A stretch of 64,000 bases of DNA, taken from assembly GCA_039968605.1 (NCBI GenBank), contig JBDVPM010000008.1:248001-312000 (forward strand). Direction: 5' to 3'. The translations under genes were made by a program, and so were the position numbers. The stretch comes from Alteripontixanthobacter sp. (GTDB taxonomy: Bacteria; Pseudomonadota; Alphaproteobacteria; Sphingomonadales; Sphingomonadaceae). The notes under the pieces are model-generated. The model searched no databases and had not been told where the DNA came from. It saw nothing but the letters and a program-made list of their open reading frames with translations. Positions 28,429 through 37,700 of this stretch are shown here, piece by piece. Every line of letters starts with the position of its first letter. The first letter of the stretch is position 1.

Positions 28429-29909
28429 TGACCGTCACTTTCATCGGAAGTCGGGATAATTTCGGGCGGGTCGATTAGAATTTCGGTGCGGCTCACAACC
28501 CACCCGCCGCCCAGCGCCTGCGTCAGGCGGACGAAGGAACCGGCGCGCGCCGCTTCCGACACAGCCAGCGAGTTGCGCGCCGATAGCAGCTGGTTTTCGG
28601 CGGAAAGCAGCGTCTGGAAATCGATCAGTCCAGCCTGATACTGGCTGCGCGCCAGGATCGCGGCATTCTCCGCCGCTTCGCGCGCGGTGGTGAGCAGGAC
28701 TACCCGCTCCCGCGATGCGCCGAGATCGATTGCAGCGGTCTCGACCTCTTCCAATGCGCGCAGGACCGATAGCCGCCAGCCAGCGAGCGACCCCCGCGCC
28801 GCGGCCTCGGCGATACCGATCTGGCTGCGAGTGCGCCCGCCATCGAAGATCAGCTGGCTGATCCCCGCGAACAGATTGCCGGTGACGAGGTCGAACAGGC
28901 TGCCGAAGCTTGTCGCGCCGGTGCCGATATTTCCGGTGATGCGGAGCAAGGGAAGCAGCTGCGCCCGGGCAATCTCGATCCGTGCGCTATCGGCAATCAG
29001 CCGCGCCTCAGCGCTGCGTATATCGGGTCGGCGGCGGAGCAGTTCGGCGGGCGCGCCGAGGCCAACGGAAGCCGGCGGCCGGGGAATGATGGCGGCTTGC
29101 TGCAACGCGGCGCGCGCCCGGCCTGGTTCTTCCCCGATCAAGGTCGAAATAGCATTGGCGGTGGCGGCGAGGTCGCTTTCCAGCGCGGGGATGCTGGCCG
29201 CGGTTTGTGCGCGCTGGACCCGCGCCTGCTCGACATCGAGGCTGGAAACCAGCCCCGCTTGCCGCCGCCACAGCGCGATCTGCAAATTCTCGTCCTGATT
29301 GACCAGCGTGTCGCGCGCAATCACAAGCTGGACCGCGCTGGAGCGGGCCTGAATGACCGACTGCGCCACCGTTCCCACGATCAGCCGCTGCACATCGGCG
29401 AGCGAATATCCCGAGGCGAACAACTCCGCCCGGCTGGCCGCGACATCGTTCGAAATCCGCCCGAACAGATCGACCTGCCAATTCACATCGGCACCCAGCG
29501 ACAGGTTGAAATCGTCCTGCGCCAGATCGCCAATATCGCGCGCCAAGCCCGCATTGCCGCTGACGCTGGGCAGATAACCTGCCCGCGCCCCGCGCAGCGA
29601 AGCCCGTGCCTGGGCGAGCCGCGCGGCGGCCTGCTCGATCTCCAGATTTTGCGCGATCGCCTGGCCCACGAACTCGCTCAGCAGCGGATCGTCAAGCATC
29701 AGCCAATATTGTGCGACATCGGTCGATAGCGGCGGGGCAGGGATCGAATATTCGGCGGGAACGCTGGGCGCCGCTTCAATATCACCAGCATCGATCGAAT
29801 TGTGCGCGCAGGCACCAAGCCCGCCTGCCAGCGCCAATGCCCAGCCCGAACGTAACAGCCCAACTCCCCAATGATCGGTAATGATAAACCCCTGTGCCAC
29901 CCGTTTCAT
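28425..29909 (-). CDS. outer membrane factor lipoprotein, NodT family
   Basis: A 494-residue TolC-like outer membrane efflux lipoprotein. The signal sequence ends in a lipobox (LAGGLGAC), with Cys near residue 34 as the predicted lipidation site. Two repeated OEP domains follow, with alpha-helical coiled-coil stretches (EIEQAAARLAQARASLRGAR) and the typical QAGLVSSLDVEQARVQRAQT. The start is the ATG at 29909; a TTG at 29927 is an alternative. It is the first gene of the reverse-strand unit running through adaptor, ATPase, permease and GH36, and divergent from the first TonB-dependent receptor. Confidence 0.92.
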   Translation of the reverse strand: MKRVAQGFIITDHWGVGLLRSGWALALAGGLGACAHNSIDAGDIEAAPSVPAEYSIPAPPLSTDVAQYWLMLDDPLLSEFVGQAIAQNLEIEQAAARLAQARASLRGARAGYLPSVSGNAGLARDIGDLAQDDFNLSLGADVNWQVDLFGRISNDVAASRAELFASGYSLADVQRLIVGTVAQSVIQARSSAVQLVIARDTLVNQDENLQIALWRRQAGLVSSLDVEQARVQRAQTAASIPALESDLAATANAISTLIGEEPGRARAALQQAAIIPRPPASVGLGAPAELLRRRPDIRSAEARLIADSARIEIARAQLLPLLRITGNIGTGATSFGSLFDLVTGNLFAGISQLIFDGGRTRSQIGIAEAAARGSLAGWRLSVLRALEEVETAAIDLGASRERVVLLTTAREAAENAAILARSQYQAGLIDFQTLLSAENQLLSARNSLAVSEAARAGSFVRLTQALGGGWVVSRTEILIDPPEIIPTSDESDGQ

Positions 29910-30116
29910 TTGGCTCGGTAGAATCAAACCGGCGTTTAATAAAGCTCCGCCTCTGCCAAAGACCTATCGGCTCGGACAAACATCTTGCAGCTGCCGTCAA
30001 ATGGGCAATTCCGGGAGACCGGACCAGAATGTGTCATCGGTAGGTGGGATGCATGGCCTGACGCAGCCGTTTGTTGGGCAACTCTCTGCCAGCCGGCTCC
30101 GCGCATTCCGTAACGT

Positions 30117-30134
30117 TAATACCAATTGGTATTA
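30117..30134. promoter_or_regulatory. candidate operator, perfect 18-bp palindrome
   Basis: TAATACCAATTGGTATTA is its own reverse complement across all 18 bases. Its right half, TGGTATTA, recurs in front of the PL6 gene (37662), and a variant, TGGTAGGA, recurs in front of the second receptor and the regulator gene. TGGT starts 38 bases upstream of the TTGACA box. A regulator dimer of the FadR/GntR type encoded at 36870 is the obvious candidate binder (inference). Confidence 0.6.
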
Positions 30135-30164
30135 TACAAAACATATCAAGGTATGCACAGAAGG

Positions 30165-30192
30165 TTGACATAAATTGCCTACCAACTATGGC
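30165..30192 (+). promoter_or_regulatory. promoter of the first receptor gene with overlapping half-site
   Basis: A consensus -35 box TTGACA (30165-30170), a 16-base spacer and TATGGC (30187-30192) as -10. The spacer contains TTGCCTACCA (30175-30184), whose complement TGGTAGGCAA matches the regulon element, so a bound regulator would cover the promoter. Confidence 0.55.
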
Positions 30193-30226
30193 AGCAGCAT
30201 AAATAAAAACTCTTTGGGAGAGGGAA

Positions 30227-33200
30227 ATGTCTAAAATCACACGGGGTGCGCCGCGACGCGCGGTTGGTACTGACTTGTTTGCAAAGCTTTTAGCGGGAAG
30301 CGCGCTCGCAGCGATCGCTTTGCCTGGCGCAGCCTTTGCACAGGATTCGCAAGCACCGATCGAAGAGGATTCGGGCGTTGTCGATGAGATCGTCGATGAC
30401 GAATTCGTCAACGTCGAAGATGGCGAAGTCATCGTCGTGACCGGTATTCGCAGCTCGCTGCAAAGCGCGCTGGCAGAACAGCGCAATGCCGACAGCCTGA
30501 TCGAAGTCATCCAGGCCGAAGACATCGGCAAGCTGCCCGACCAGAACCTCGCCGAGGTTCTTGAGAACATTACCGGCATCCAGATCACGCGTACGGCCGG
30601 TGTCGGCACCGGGGTGCAGATCCGCGGTACCAACGATAACCGGACAGAGATCAACGGCGTGTCCACCGTGGGCTCGGGCACCGGGCGGGGCGGCATCAAT
30701 TTCGAAGATGTGAACGCCGCCATTATCGCTTCGGTCGAAGTGACCAAGGCTCCAACCGCCAAGACGATCGAAGGCTCGGTCGGCGGAACGATCAATCTTC
30801 GCACGATCCGCCCGCTCGATCTGCGCGAAAGCCTGCTGACGCTGCGTGCGCAAGGTGAATATAGCGAACTTTCGGATTCGGTAACGCCGCGTTTTTCCGC
30901 CAGTTTCGGCGATGTGTGGGAGACCGGTATCGGCGAAATCGGCGTGGTCCTGGCAGGCAGCTATGCCGAGCAGGAAGCCACGTCATTCCGCCCGCGTGTG
31001 GACCGCGATACGGTGATCCTGCCCGGTCAGGCGGTAACGGCCAGCGGTGCGCCAGGGCCGGACTTCCCGTTCCTGGGCATTCAGTTCCTCAACCAGGAGC
31101 TAGAGAATTTCGAATTCGAAACCATCAACTTCGCCGGCTCGGTCGAATGGGCGCCGGCAAGCGATGTGAAGGTCTATTTCGATGCCTTCGTCAACGAGCA
31201 GGAGCGCCGCCAGGATTCCTCGCGCGTCCAAGGTTCGGGCGTCAGCTCGCTCCGGTTCAACAACGTGCCCGGGACGTTCGAGACGGTCGATTTCGGTACG
31301 ATCGACGGCACCGCTCTGGGCAGCATTCAAGCTGCGCTGGTGGGTCAGATCGAACCCAATCTGGCGCGTGATGATGATGATCCCAATCTGCGCTTTTCCA
31401 GCGATACCGGAGCGCGCGTTACGGACAGCCAGATTTTCCGTCTGGGCACCGAATTCGAAACGGGCCGTTTCACCGGCCGGGTCGAAGCATCGACAACACG
31501 GTCGGACACTACGAACCCGAACCTCAGCACCACGCTAAATTTCATCAACCCCAACCCGCTCACGCCGCTGGACGGCAGCAGCAACGATAACAGCGTGCCG
31601 TTCCGTTACGATCTGTCGGATGGCGCGCTCACATTCGGAGTGAACTTCGACTCGCCATTTGCGCCGACGGTTGCCGATCTGCTCGATCCGAACAACACGG
31701 TTCTCGATGCGGTGACGAACAGCAACAATCGGACCCAGAACAAGGAAGATGCCTTCCGTCTCGACGGATCGCTCGATCTTGAGGACATAACCGGCTTCAT
31801 CACCTCGTTCGATGCGGGCTACCGTTTCAACAATTCCTCGACCGAGTTCCAGCAGGTGCGCTCCACCTTCGGCACAGGCGCGATCAATCGCAGCCCGAGC
31901 GGTTCGTTGTTTGCCGATCTGCTGGTCCCCGGACCGGACAATTTCGGCAGCTTCGATGGCCGGGACCTGGCCTTCCGTAACTTCCTGCTGGTCGATCCCG
32001 ATCGCGCATTTTCGCAGCGCGATGAAGTGTTTGCTCAGCTGCAGGCTGCGCTGGATACCACGCCGGTCGGGATGGAGCGCGTTGCCAATGGCGATCGTCT
32101 GCTGCGCGATCTCGATCCCAACGCAACGGGCAATCTGTCCGCTTCGTTCGATGTCGAGGAAACGACCCACTCCGTATACGGCCAGCTCAATTTTGCAGCC
32201 GGCATCCTGCGCGGCAATGCCGGTTTGCGCTGGGTCAGCACGGATATCGATTCGCGCGGAAACGCGGTCGCGAACGGTGTTGTTTCGCCGATCACTTCAG
32301 GCGGCAACTACCAGGAGTGGCTGCCCCGTGTGAACGTGATCGCCGATTTCACGGATGATCTGGTGTTCCGCGCCAGCTATACCGAGGATATCAATCGTCC
32401 CGACTTCGATGATCTGTCGCTGTCGGTCAGCTTCCCGACCGGCCCGAACAATGCGGTCAGCCAGGGTAATCCGAACCTCGCACCGGAAACCGTTCAATCC
32501 TACGACGCTTCGCTGGCCTACTATTTCGCCCCGGCATCGCTGATCAGCGTGGGTGTCTTCCACAAAAAGCGCACCAATCTGTTCGTCACCCAGGTGGAGG
32601 ACGTAGCGCTGGATGCCAACGGGTTCCGCGACATCACGCCGCCATGCGAAGGGGGCGGGATATTCAATCCGGTGCCCGACCGGAACGTACTGTCGCCGGT
32701 CATCGGTAACGGTCTGTGCGTACCGCTGCAGACCATCGTGAACGACACAGGCGATACCACGCAGACGGGTGTGGAAGTTGCTTTCCAGTATGATCTCTCG
32801 CAATTCGAAGACACGCTGGGTTTCGCATCGGGCTTCGGTGTGATTGCAAACTACACCTATCAGGATTTCGGTGGGGGCGAGGCGACGCAAAGCAATTCGA
32901 CCCGCGGCGGCCAGATTTTCCAGGCAATCAATCCGAACCTGACCCTGCCGGTAACGCGGGTGCAGGGCCTGCTCGATTTCTCCCAGCACGCATATAATGC
33001 GACGCTGTATTACGAGAAATATGGCTTGTCGGCACGCGCTCGCTACACCTGGCGCGACAGCTTCCGCACGCTCGATACGGCGGGCGGAGCCTCGCTCAAC
33101 TCCACGCTGGGCTACCCTGTCGTGACCGAAGCGCGCGGGCAGCTGAACGCCAGCGTCGTTTACGAGGTGACCGACAATCTCAATGTCGGCGTCGAGGGCG

Positions 33201-33313
33201 TCAATCTGACCAAGTCCAAGATCAATCAGTTCTGCGTCAATGAAGATGCGCTGCTGTGCTTCCAGGGCTTGCCGGATCGCCGGATCACCTTCGGTGCCAC
33301 CGTGAAGTTCTGA
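30227..33313 (+). CDS. TonB-dependent receptor, probable alginate oligomer uptake (1)
   Basis: A 1028-residue outer membrane receptor with a signal peptide ending AAFA^Q (about residue 38), a TonB box region EVIVVTGIRSSLQSAL near 66-81, a plug domain (AEVLENITGIQITR, QIRGTNDNRTEING, AKTIEGSVGGTINLRT) and a 22-strand barrel ending in Phe (ITFGATVKF). It belongs to the large sphingomonad/caulobacter/xanthomonad receptor group that takes up plant and algal oligosaccharides. The substrate is inferred from the lyase genes that follow and the shared promoter element. Strong ribosome binding site GGGAGAGGG. A terminator follows at 33376, so it is a single-gene unit. Confidence 0.9.
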   Translation: MSKITRGAPRRAVGTDLFAKLLAGSALAAIALPGAAFAQDSQAPIEEDSGVVDEIVDDEFVNVEDGEVIVVTGIRSSLQSALAEQRNADSLIEVIQAEDIGKLPDQNLAEVLENITGIQITRTAGVGTGVQIRGTNDNRTEINGVSTVGSGTGRGGINFEDVNAAIIASVEVTKAPTAKTIEGSVGGTINLRTIRPLDLRESLLTLRAQGEYSELSDSVTPRFSASFGDVWETGIGEIGVVLAGSYAEQEATSFRPRVDRDTVILPGQAVTASGAPGPDFPFLGIQFLNQELENFEFETINFAGSVEWAPASDVKVYFDAFVNEQERRQDSSRVQGSGVSSLRFNNVPGTFETVDFGTIDGTALGSIQAALVGQIEPNLARDDDDPNLRFSSDTGARVTDSQIFRLGTEFETGRFTGRVEASTTRSDTTNPNLSTTLNFINPNPLTPLDGSSNDNSVPFRYDLSDGALTFGVNFDSPFAPTVADLLDPNNTVLDAVTNSNNRTQNKEDAFRLDGSLDLEDITGFITSFDAGYRFNNSSTEFQQVRSTFGTGAINRSPSGSLFADLLVPGPDNFGSFDGRDLAFRNFLLVDPDRAFSQRDEVFAQLQAALDTTPVGMERVANGDRLLRDLDPNATGNLSASFDVEETTHSVYGQLNFAAGILRGNAGLRWVSTDIDSRGNAVANGVVSPITSGGNYQEWLPRVNVIADFTDDLVFRASYTEDINRPDFDDLSLSVSFPTGPNNAVSQGNPNLAPETVQSYDASLAYYFAPASLISVGVFHKKRTNLFVTQVEDVALDANGFRDITPPCEGGGIFNPVPDRNVLSPVIGNGLCVPLQTIVNDTGDTTQTGVEVAFQYDLSQFEDTLGFASGFGVIANYTYQDFGGGEATQSNSTRGGQIFQAINPNLTLPVTRVQGLLDFSQHAYNATLYYEKYGLSARARYTWRDSFRTLDTAGGASLNSTLGYPVVTEARGQLNASVVYEVTDNLNVGVEGVNLTKSKINQFCVNEDALLCFQGLPDRRITFGATVKF

Positions 33314-33375
33314 CACGATCATTCACTCCGCCTGGCCGCGACCCATCATGCGAAGGGTGGGCGGCCGGGCAAATG

Positions 33376-33419
33376 GGGCGGCGATTGCGGGTGGGGGCTC
33401 GCAGTCGTCGCCCTTTTTT
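33376..33419 (+). terminator. rho-independent terminator after first receptor gene
   Basis: A 14-bp stem (GGGCGGCGATTGCG with CGCAGTCGTCGCCC, two wobble pairs) with a 10-base loop is followed directly by six T residues. It lies 62 bases beyond the receptor stop and separates it from the second receptor gene. Confidence 0.85.
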
Positions 33420-33445
33420 GCGTCATGACATTAGCAGTAGAAAAC

Positions 33446-33455
33446 TGGTAGGACA
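33446..33455. promoter_or_regulatory. candidate regulon element upstream of second receptor gene
   Basis: TGGTAGGACA, identical over 10 bases to the element at 36819 in front of the regulator gene. It begins 39 bases upstream of the TTGACA box at 33485, the same distance as in the PL6 promoter. Confidence 0.5.
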
Positions 33456-33484
33456 GAAATGTTCTAATCGGAATACGCCATAGG

Positions 33485-33512
33485 TTGACAAAGCGGTATC
33501 GAAGCGTAACCA
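33485..33512 (+). promoter_or_regulatory. probable promoter of second receptor gene
   Basis: Consensus -35 TTGACA (33485-33490), a 16-base spacer and a weak -10 TAACCA (33507-33512). The bases before the -35 box (GCCATAGG) closely resemble those of the PL6 promoter (GCCATAAGGA). The TTG of this box could be read as a start codon but should not be. Confidence 0.5.
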
Positions 33513-33547
33513 TCGCGTCATATAGCTTTTTGGGAGAGGGCACGGTC

Positions 33548-36500
33548 ATGACCGACACGGTAAGCATAACAGGTTCTGTTTCACGCAAAATGGGGCTGAT
33601 GGCGGCCCTTTTGGGTGGCACGGCGATGATCGCCAGCCCTGCCTTGGCGCAACAATCGGGCCTCGGTGTCCAGGATGCCGATCCGGCTGCCGATGCAGCG
33701 GAGCCGGCTGCGGTTCAGAATGACAACCAGCCTGCCGATGGCGCAATCGTCGTCACCGGCATTCGCGAGACGATCCAGGGCTCGATCGAATCGAAGCGCA
33801 ATTCGATCGAAGTTTTCGATGCCATCTCGGCGGAGGAAATCGGCGATATTCCGGCGCTCTCCATCGGCGAGGCCCTGGAGACGCTGACCGGCGCCGGTTC
33901 CCACCGCGAACAGGGCGGTGCGACCGAGATATCCATTCGCGGCCTCGGGCCGTTCCTGGGCTCGACCGTGATCAATGGCCGCGTCGCTTCCAATGGCAGC
34001 GGCGATCGCTCGGTCAATTTCAGCCAGTTCCCTTCGGAACTGTTCAACAAGGTCGGGATCTACAAGACGCAGGCCGCCAGCTATATCGAAGGCGGTGTGG
34101 CCGGACAGATCGTGCTCGAAACGGTGCGCCCGATCGATTACGGCAAGCGCCGGGTCCAGGGCCAGTTCAAGCTCAACGTCAATCCGGACAATCTGGATAT
34201 CGATTCCGACCAGCGGTTCCAGAAGTTCGGTTATCGGGGCACGGTCAGCTATGTCGATCAGTTCGATCTTGGCGACGGCGAATTCGGTATCTCGCTAGGC
34301 TATTCGCGCAACAACACCACCAATCCGGAACAGGAAGTGCGCGTTTCCAACACGATCCGCGCCTGCGTGCTCGATCCATCGACCACCAGCGACGGCGTGT
34401 TCGACGATGGCAATTGCGATACCAGCGGTTCTACCATTGACGGCCTGCGCGATGGCAGCGTGGACCTGCCCTTCGTTATCGCGCGCAACAGCTATGCCTT
34501 CCGGCAGAATATCACCGAGGATGAGCGCGATTCCTTCTTCGCGGCGGTGCAGTATCAGCCCACGCCCGATGTCGATATCAACGCCGACTTTCAATATTCC
34601 AAACGTCTGTTCCGCGAACAGCGCAGCGATCTGAACTTTGCGGAAGGACGCCGGATTGACGGGCCGGGCGACCCCAATCGGATCGATTTGCCGTTGATTT
34701 TCACCGAAACAGGCGCGCTGCGTCAGTTCACCAATGAGCAACGCATCGAAGCGGTCAGCGAATATCTCGAGCGGGACGAGGAATATTACGGCGGCGGGCT
34801 CTCCGTCGCGGCACAATTCACCGATCGCCTGAGTTTCTCTGCCGACGCCTCCTATTCGCGGACACAGCGGATCGAGGAAGCCGTGCAAGTGCGCTTCCGC
34901 ACCGAAGATGGCGAAAGCATCGAAGGCAATACCGATGCCAACGGCAACCCCTTCTTCCCCGAAGCCTTCGAAAGCGACCAGACCCCCAATGATGGCCGCA
35001 CCAACGGCACCGACGACCGGGTCGAAACCGCGGTGCAGATCTTCCAGAACGGATCCGAGGGGCTCAACTTCGTCACGCAGAATTTCGATGTGACCGATTA
35101 CAACCTGTTCGCCAACGACCCGCGCGTTCGCGCCGATCTGGAGCAGGATCGCTTCAACAGCGTGTGGGCGGTGCGCGGCGATCTTGCCTATGAAATGGAC
35201 GGGTTCTTTACCTCGATCCTGGCCGGCTCGCGGTATCAGCAACTCCTATACAAGGATGTACCGGGTGCATCCGGGCCAAGCCGTCAGCAGATCAATTATA
35301 ACGATACCGATGGCACTGGCGCTCTGGCGGCAGCCAACCGCGAATGTCGCACGGCGTTTCCCGAAAGCGGGTTCCTGTCCTCGATTTCCGGCGGCAATCC
35401 GCTGATCACCAATGTCGATCTGGATGGCAATGTCCTCGGGACTGCGAATACTTTTGCGACTTTCGATGCGCTGTGCATCGTGCGGGTTCTCGAACGTGAA
35501 GATCCCTCGGGCCTGCAATTCGATGAAGACGGTGTGCCGATTTACCCGACGGGCGATTTCGACTCGGTTCAGAACACCGATGTCGAGGAACGCAGCTGGG
35601 CTGCATATCTTCAGGCAGATTACGACACCGAATTCGGCAATATGCCGGTGCGCGGCAATATCGGTTTGCGCGTGGTAGACACGTCCATTCGTTCACGCGG
35701 CTTTCGCCCGGCGCTCGAGATCGTGCTGACCGATGCGGATGATGACGGGCAGCAGGGCTTTACGATCGAAGAGGATGGCAGCAATCTGGTGCGGCGCGTT
35801 ACCAATGCGTCCTATACCGAATTCCTGCCGAGCTTTAACCTGGTGGCGGAATTCCAGCCCGATGTGCTGGGCCGGTTTGCCGCTTATCGTACTTTGTCGC
35901 GGCCCGATCCGTCGAGCCTGGGCGATGGGCGCATCTTCAATGTGAATGATGACGAGGATTTCGCCACTCCAGCAGAGGCACTGGCTTCCGGTGTCAACAA
36001 TGTCTCGGCGACGGGTAATCCCGCCACCGAACCGCTTCTGGCATGGAACATCGATGCCGGTCTGGAATGGTACCCCAATGCCGACACGATCCTGGCATTC
36101 AACGCCTATTACAAGAGCTTCCAGGGCGGGTTTGAAACGGTCGGGTTTTTCGAAACCTTCGATGTGGGCGGAACGCCGACCGATCTGTTTGTCACGTCGA
36201 TCGATACCAATAACGACACGAACACGATCTACGGTCTGGAAGTGACCGCCGCGCATCGGTTCAGCTACCTGCCATCGCCGCTGGATGGGCTGGGTTTCAA
36301 GCTGAGCTACAATTACGCGGATTCCGATTTCGAGTTCGAGGACGATAGCCTGGGCGAGATTTCCACAGTCAATCCGGACGGTTCGGTCACGACCCGCAAT
36401 GGTCTGATCGTTCCGGCGAACCTGTTCGGGTTTTCCGAGCATGTCCTGTCGGCGCAGGCCTATTACGAAATCGGACCGTTCGATTTCCAGGGTGTCTACA

Positions 36501-36742
36501 AATATCGCAGCGATTACTTCCAGCAATTCGTCTCGACCCCGGGACGTATCCGCTACGTTGATGATGTCGGCGTGTTCGAAGCGCGTGCCTCGTTCAAACT
36601 GAACGATAATGTGCGCTTCACCGTGGAAGGTCTGAACCTGTTTAACGAACCACGCACCGATTTCCGCGGCGCGCCCGACGATCTGAGCCAGGTGCTGGTC
36701 TATGGCCCGCGCTATTTCGCCGGAGTACGGTTCAAGTTCTGA
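33548..36742 (+). CDS. TonB-dependent receptor, probable alginate oligomer uptake (2)
   Basis: A 1064-residue receptor with a signal peptide ending ALAQ (about residue 35), TonB box GAIVVTGIRETIQGSI near 64-79, a plug (GEALETLTGAGSHREQ, EISIRGLGPFLGSTVING) and a long barrel ending in VRFKF. It is only distantly related to the first receptor, so the two probably take different oligomers or the same ligand with different affinity. The start is the ATG at 33548 after GGGAGAGGG; the frame open from 33485 begins inside the promoter. A hairpin without a T run follows at 36745. The regulator gene comes next on the same strand. Confidence 0.9.
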   Translation: MTDTVSITGSVSRKMGLMAALLGGTAMIASPALAQQSGLGVQDADPAADAAEPAAVQNDNQPADGAIVVTGIRETIQGSIESKRNSIEVFDAISAEEIGDIPALSIGEALETLTGAGSHREQGGATEISIRGLGPFLGSTVINGRVASNGSGDRSVNFSQFPSELFNKVGIYKTQAASYIEGGVAGQIVLETVRPIDYGKRRVQGQFKLNVNPDNLDIDSDQRFQKFGYRGTVSYVDQFDLGDGEFGISLGYSRNNTTNPEQEVRVSNTIRACVLDPSTTSDGVFDDGNCDTSGSTIDGLRDGSVDLPFVIARNSYAFRQNITEDERDSFFAAVQYQPTPDVDINADFQYSKRLFREQRSDLNFAEGRRIDGPGDPNRIDLPLIFTETGALRQFTNEQRIEAVSEYLERDEEYYGGGLSVAAQFTDRLSFSADASYSRTQRIEEAVQVRFRTEDGESIEGNTDANGNPFFPEAFESDQTPNDGRTNGTDDRVETAVQIFQNGSEGLNFVTQNFDVTDYNLFANDPRVRADLEQDRFNSVWAVRGDLAYEMDGFFTSILAGSRYQQLLYKDVPGASGPSRQQINYNDTDGTGALAAANRECRTAFPESGFLSSISGGNPLITNVDLDGNVLGTANTFATFDALCIVRVLEREDPSGLQFDEDGVPIYPTGDFDSVQNTDVEERSWAAYLQADYDTEFGNMPVRGNIGLRVVDTSIRSRGFRPALEIVLTDADDDGQQGFTIEEDGSNLVRRVTNASYTEFLPSFNLVAEFQPDVLGRFAAYRTLSRPDPSSLGDGRIFNVNDDEDFATPAEALASGVNNVSATGNPATEPLLAWNIDAGLEWYPNADTILAFNAYYKSFQGGFETVGFFETFDVGGTPTDLFVTSIDTNNDTNTIYGLEVTAAHRFSYLPSPLDGLGFKLSYNYADSDFEFEDDSLGEISTVNPDGSVTTRNGLIVPANLFGFSEHVLSAQAYYEIGPFDFQGVYKYRSDYFQQFVSTPGRIRYVDDVGVFEARASFKLNDNVRFTVEGLNLFNEPRTDFRGAPDDLSQVLVYGPRYFAGVRFKF

Positions 36743-36744
36743 TA

Positions 36745-36774
36745 GCCGGTTGGCGCAATGGATTGCGCCCCGGC
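36745..36774 (+). terminator. hairpin after second receptor gene
   Basis: A 12-bp interrupted stem: GCCGG and GGCGCAA pair with TTGCGCC and CCGGC around a TGGA loop, with a two-T bulge. It begins 2 bases after the receptor stop. No T run follows, so it may act as a weak terminator or as an mRNA-stabilising structure. Confidence 0.45.
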
Positions 36775-36818
36775 ATAACGGGCTAAATTTGTCGGCCACT
36801 GGCAAAGTCGGCCGAAAT

Positions 36819-36828
36819 TGGTAGGACA
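36819..36828. promoter_or_regulatory. candidate autoregulatory element before the FadR-type gene
   Basis: TGGTAGGACA, the same 10 bases as at 33446. It lies 51 bases upstream of the regulator ATG, close enough to cover its promoter, which fits autoregulation. No consensus -35/-10 pair is evident here. Confidence 0.45.
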
Positions 36829-36869
36829 TCGGGGCGCAACACACGCAGCAGATTTTCACGGGGTAACAG

Positions 36870-37610
36870 ATGAGCGGAAAAAGGCTTTTCCAATCGGTCG
36901 CGGAGCAGATTGCCAAGCTGATCGACGATGGCGCATTCCCTCCGGGCACGAGACTGCCCGGAGAGCGCGACCTCGCGGAAAAGCTGGGGGTCAGCCGGGT
37001 CACCATTCGCGAAGCGGAGATCGCCCTGCAGGCGGTGGGCCGGCTGGAAATCAAGACCGGATCGGGCGTCTATGTCAGCGAAGCACAGCCCGAAACGCAG
37101 GCAGTACTGCCCGAGGCGAGCGCCTTCGAAGTGACCGAGGCGCGGCTGCTGATCGAATCCGAAGCGGCTGCTCTGGCGGCGTATCACATCGATGATGAGA
37201 GCGTCACGCGGCTGGAAGGGTTGATCGAAGATATGGGGTCGCGCGATCCCGACAAATCCAATGCGGCCGATGAGCTGTTTCACCAGACCATCGCCGAGGC
37301 ATCGAATAACGCAGCGATCATCCACACGGTCAAAAGCCTGTGGCGCATGCGCGAAGAGCTGCCCGAGGTTAAATCCACCTACGAATCGGTCTGTGTCCAC
37401 GATGCCGCCTCCCGAATGGAAGAGCATCGCGCCGTGTTCGACGCACTGAAAGCTCGCGATCCTGCCGCAGCACGCGCCGCCATGCGCGATCATTTCGAAC
37501 GCCTGATCGCCGCCATGCTGGATGCGACCGAGCGCAAGGCGCTCGAAGAGTTGCAACAGCAGGCGAGCCAGAGCCGCGAGCGGTTCCTCGCCTCGTCCAA
37601 ACTAGGCTAG
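36870..37610 (+). CDS. FadR-subfamily GntR transcriptional regulator
   Basis: A 246-residue regulator with an N-terminal winged helix (residues 1-70: LFQSVAEQIAKLIDDGAFPPGTRLPGERDLAEKLGVSRVTIREAEI, of which PGTRLPGERDLAEKLGVSR is the GntR hallmark) and a C-terminal all-helical FCD ligand domain, with FHQTIAEAS and a later EEHRAVFDALKARDPAAARAAMRDHF. FCD regulators of uronate catabolism (UxuR, ExuR type) respond to sugar acids, so KDG or DEH is a likely effector here (inference). It lies between the receptor and lyase genes, and the candidate binding element occurs before both receptors, itself and PL6. Confidence 0.93.
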   Translation: MSGKRLFQSVAEQIAKLIDDGAFPPGTRLPGERDLAEKLGVSRVTIREAEIALQAVGRLEIKTGSGVYVSEAQPETQAVLPEASAFEVTEARLLIESEAAALAAYHIDDESVTRLEGLIEDMGSRDPDKSNAADELFHQTIAEASNNAAIIHTVKSLWRMREELPEVKSTYESVCVHDAASRMEEHRAVFDALKARDPAAARAAMRDHFERLIAAMLDATERKALEELQQQASQSRERFLASSKLG

Positions 37611-37661
37611 GGCCGGCCGGGTTGTGGCAAGCTGGGCCAAGCCAAATAGGCTAGGCCAAAC

Positions 37662-37671
37662 TGGTATTACA
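37662..37671. promoter_or_regulatory. candidate regulon element upstream of the PL6 lyase operon
   Basis: TGGTATTACA matches the right half of the palindrome at 30117 over 8 bases (TGGTATTA) and fits the FadR-family form TNGTNNNACNA as TGGTATTACAA. It begins exactly 39 bases upstream of the TTGACA box, the same spacing as the element at 33446. Confidence 0.5.
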
Positions 37672-37700
37672 AAATATTGCCATTCGTTAGGCCATAAGGA

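Larger units (their letters stand above)
29910..30226. promoter_or_regulatory. divergent regulatory region between export operon and alginate locus
   Basis: This 317-base gap holds no gene. Its right half carries the control elements of the first receptor gene: a perfect 18-bp palindrome at 30117-30134, a TTGACA promoter at 30165-30192 and a strong ribosome binding site GGGAGAGGG at 30216-30224. The left half (29930-30100) shows no clear element for the reverse-strand export operon. Confidence 0.7.

Noticed and set aside
33485-33547. TTG start for the second receptor gene
   Set aside because: This TTG is the first half of the TTGACA -35 box; the ATG at 33548 has GGGAGAGGG upstream and begins a normal signal peptide.
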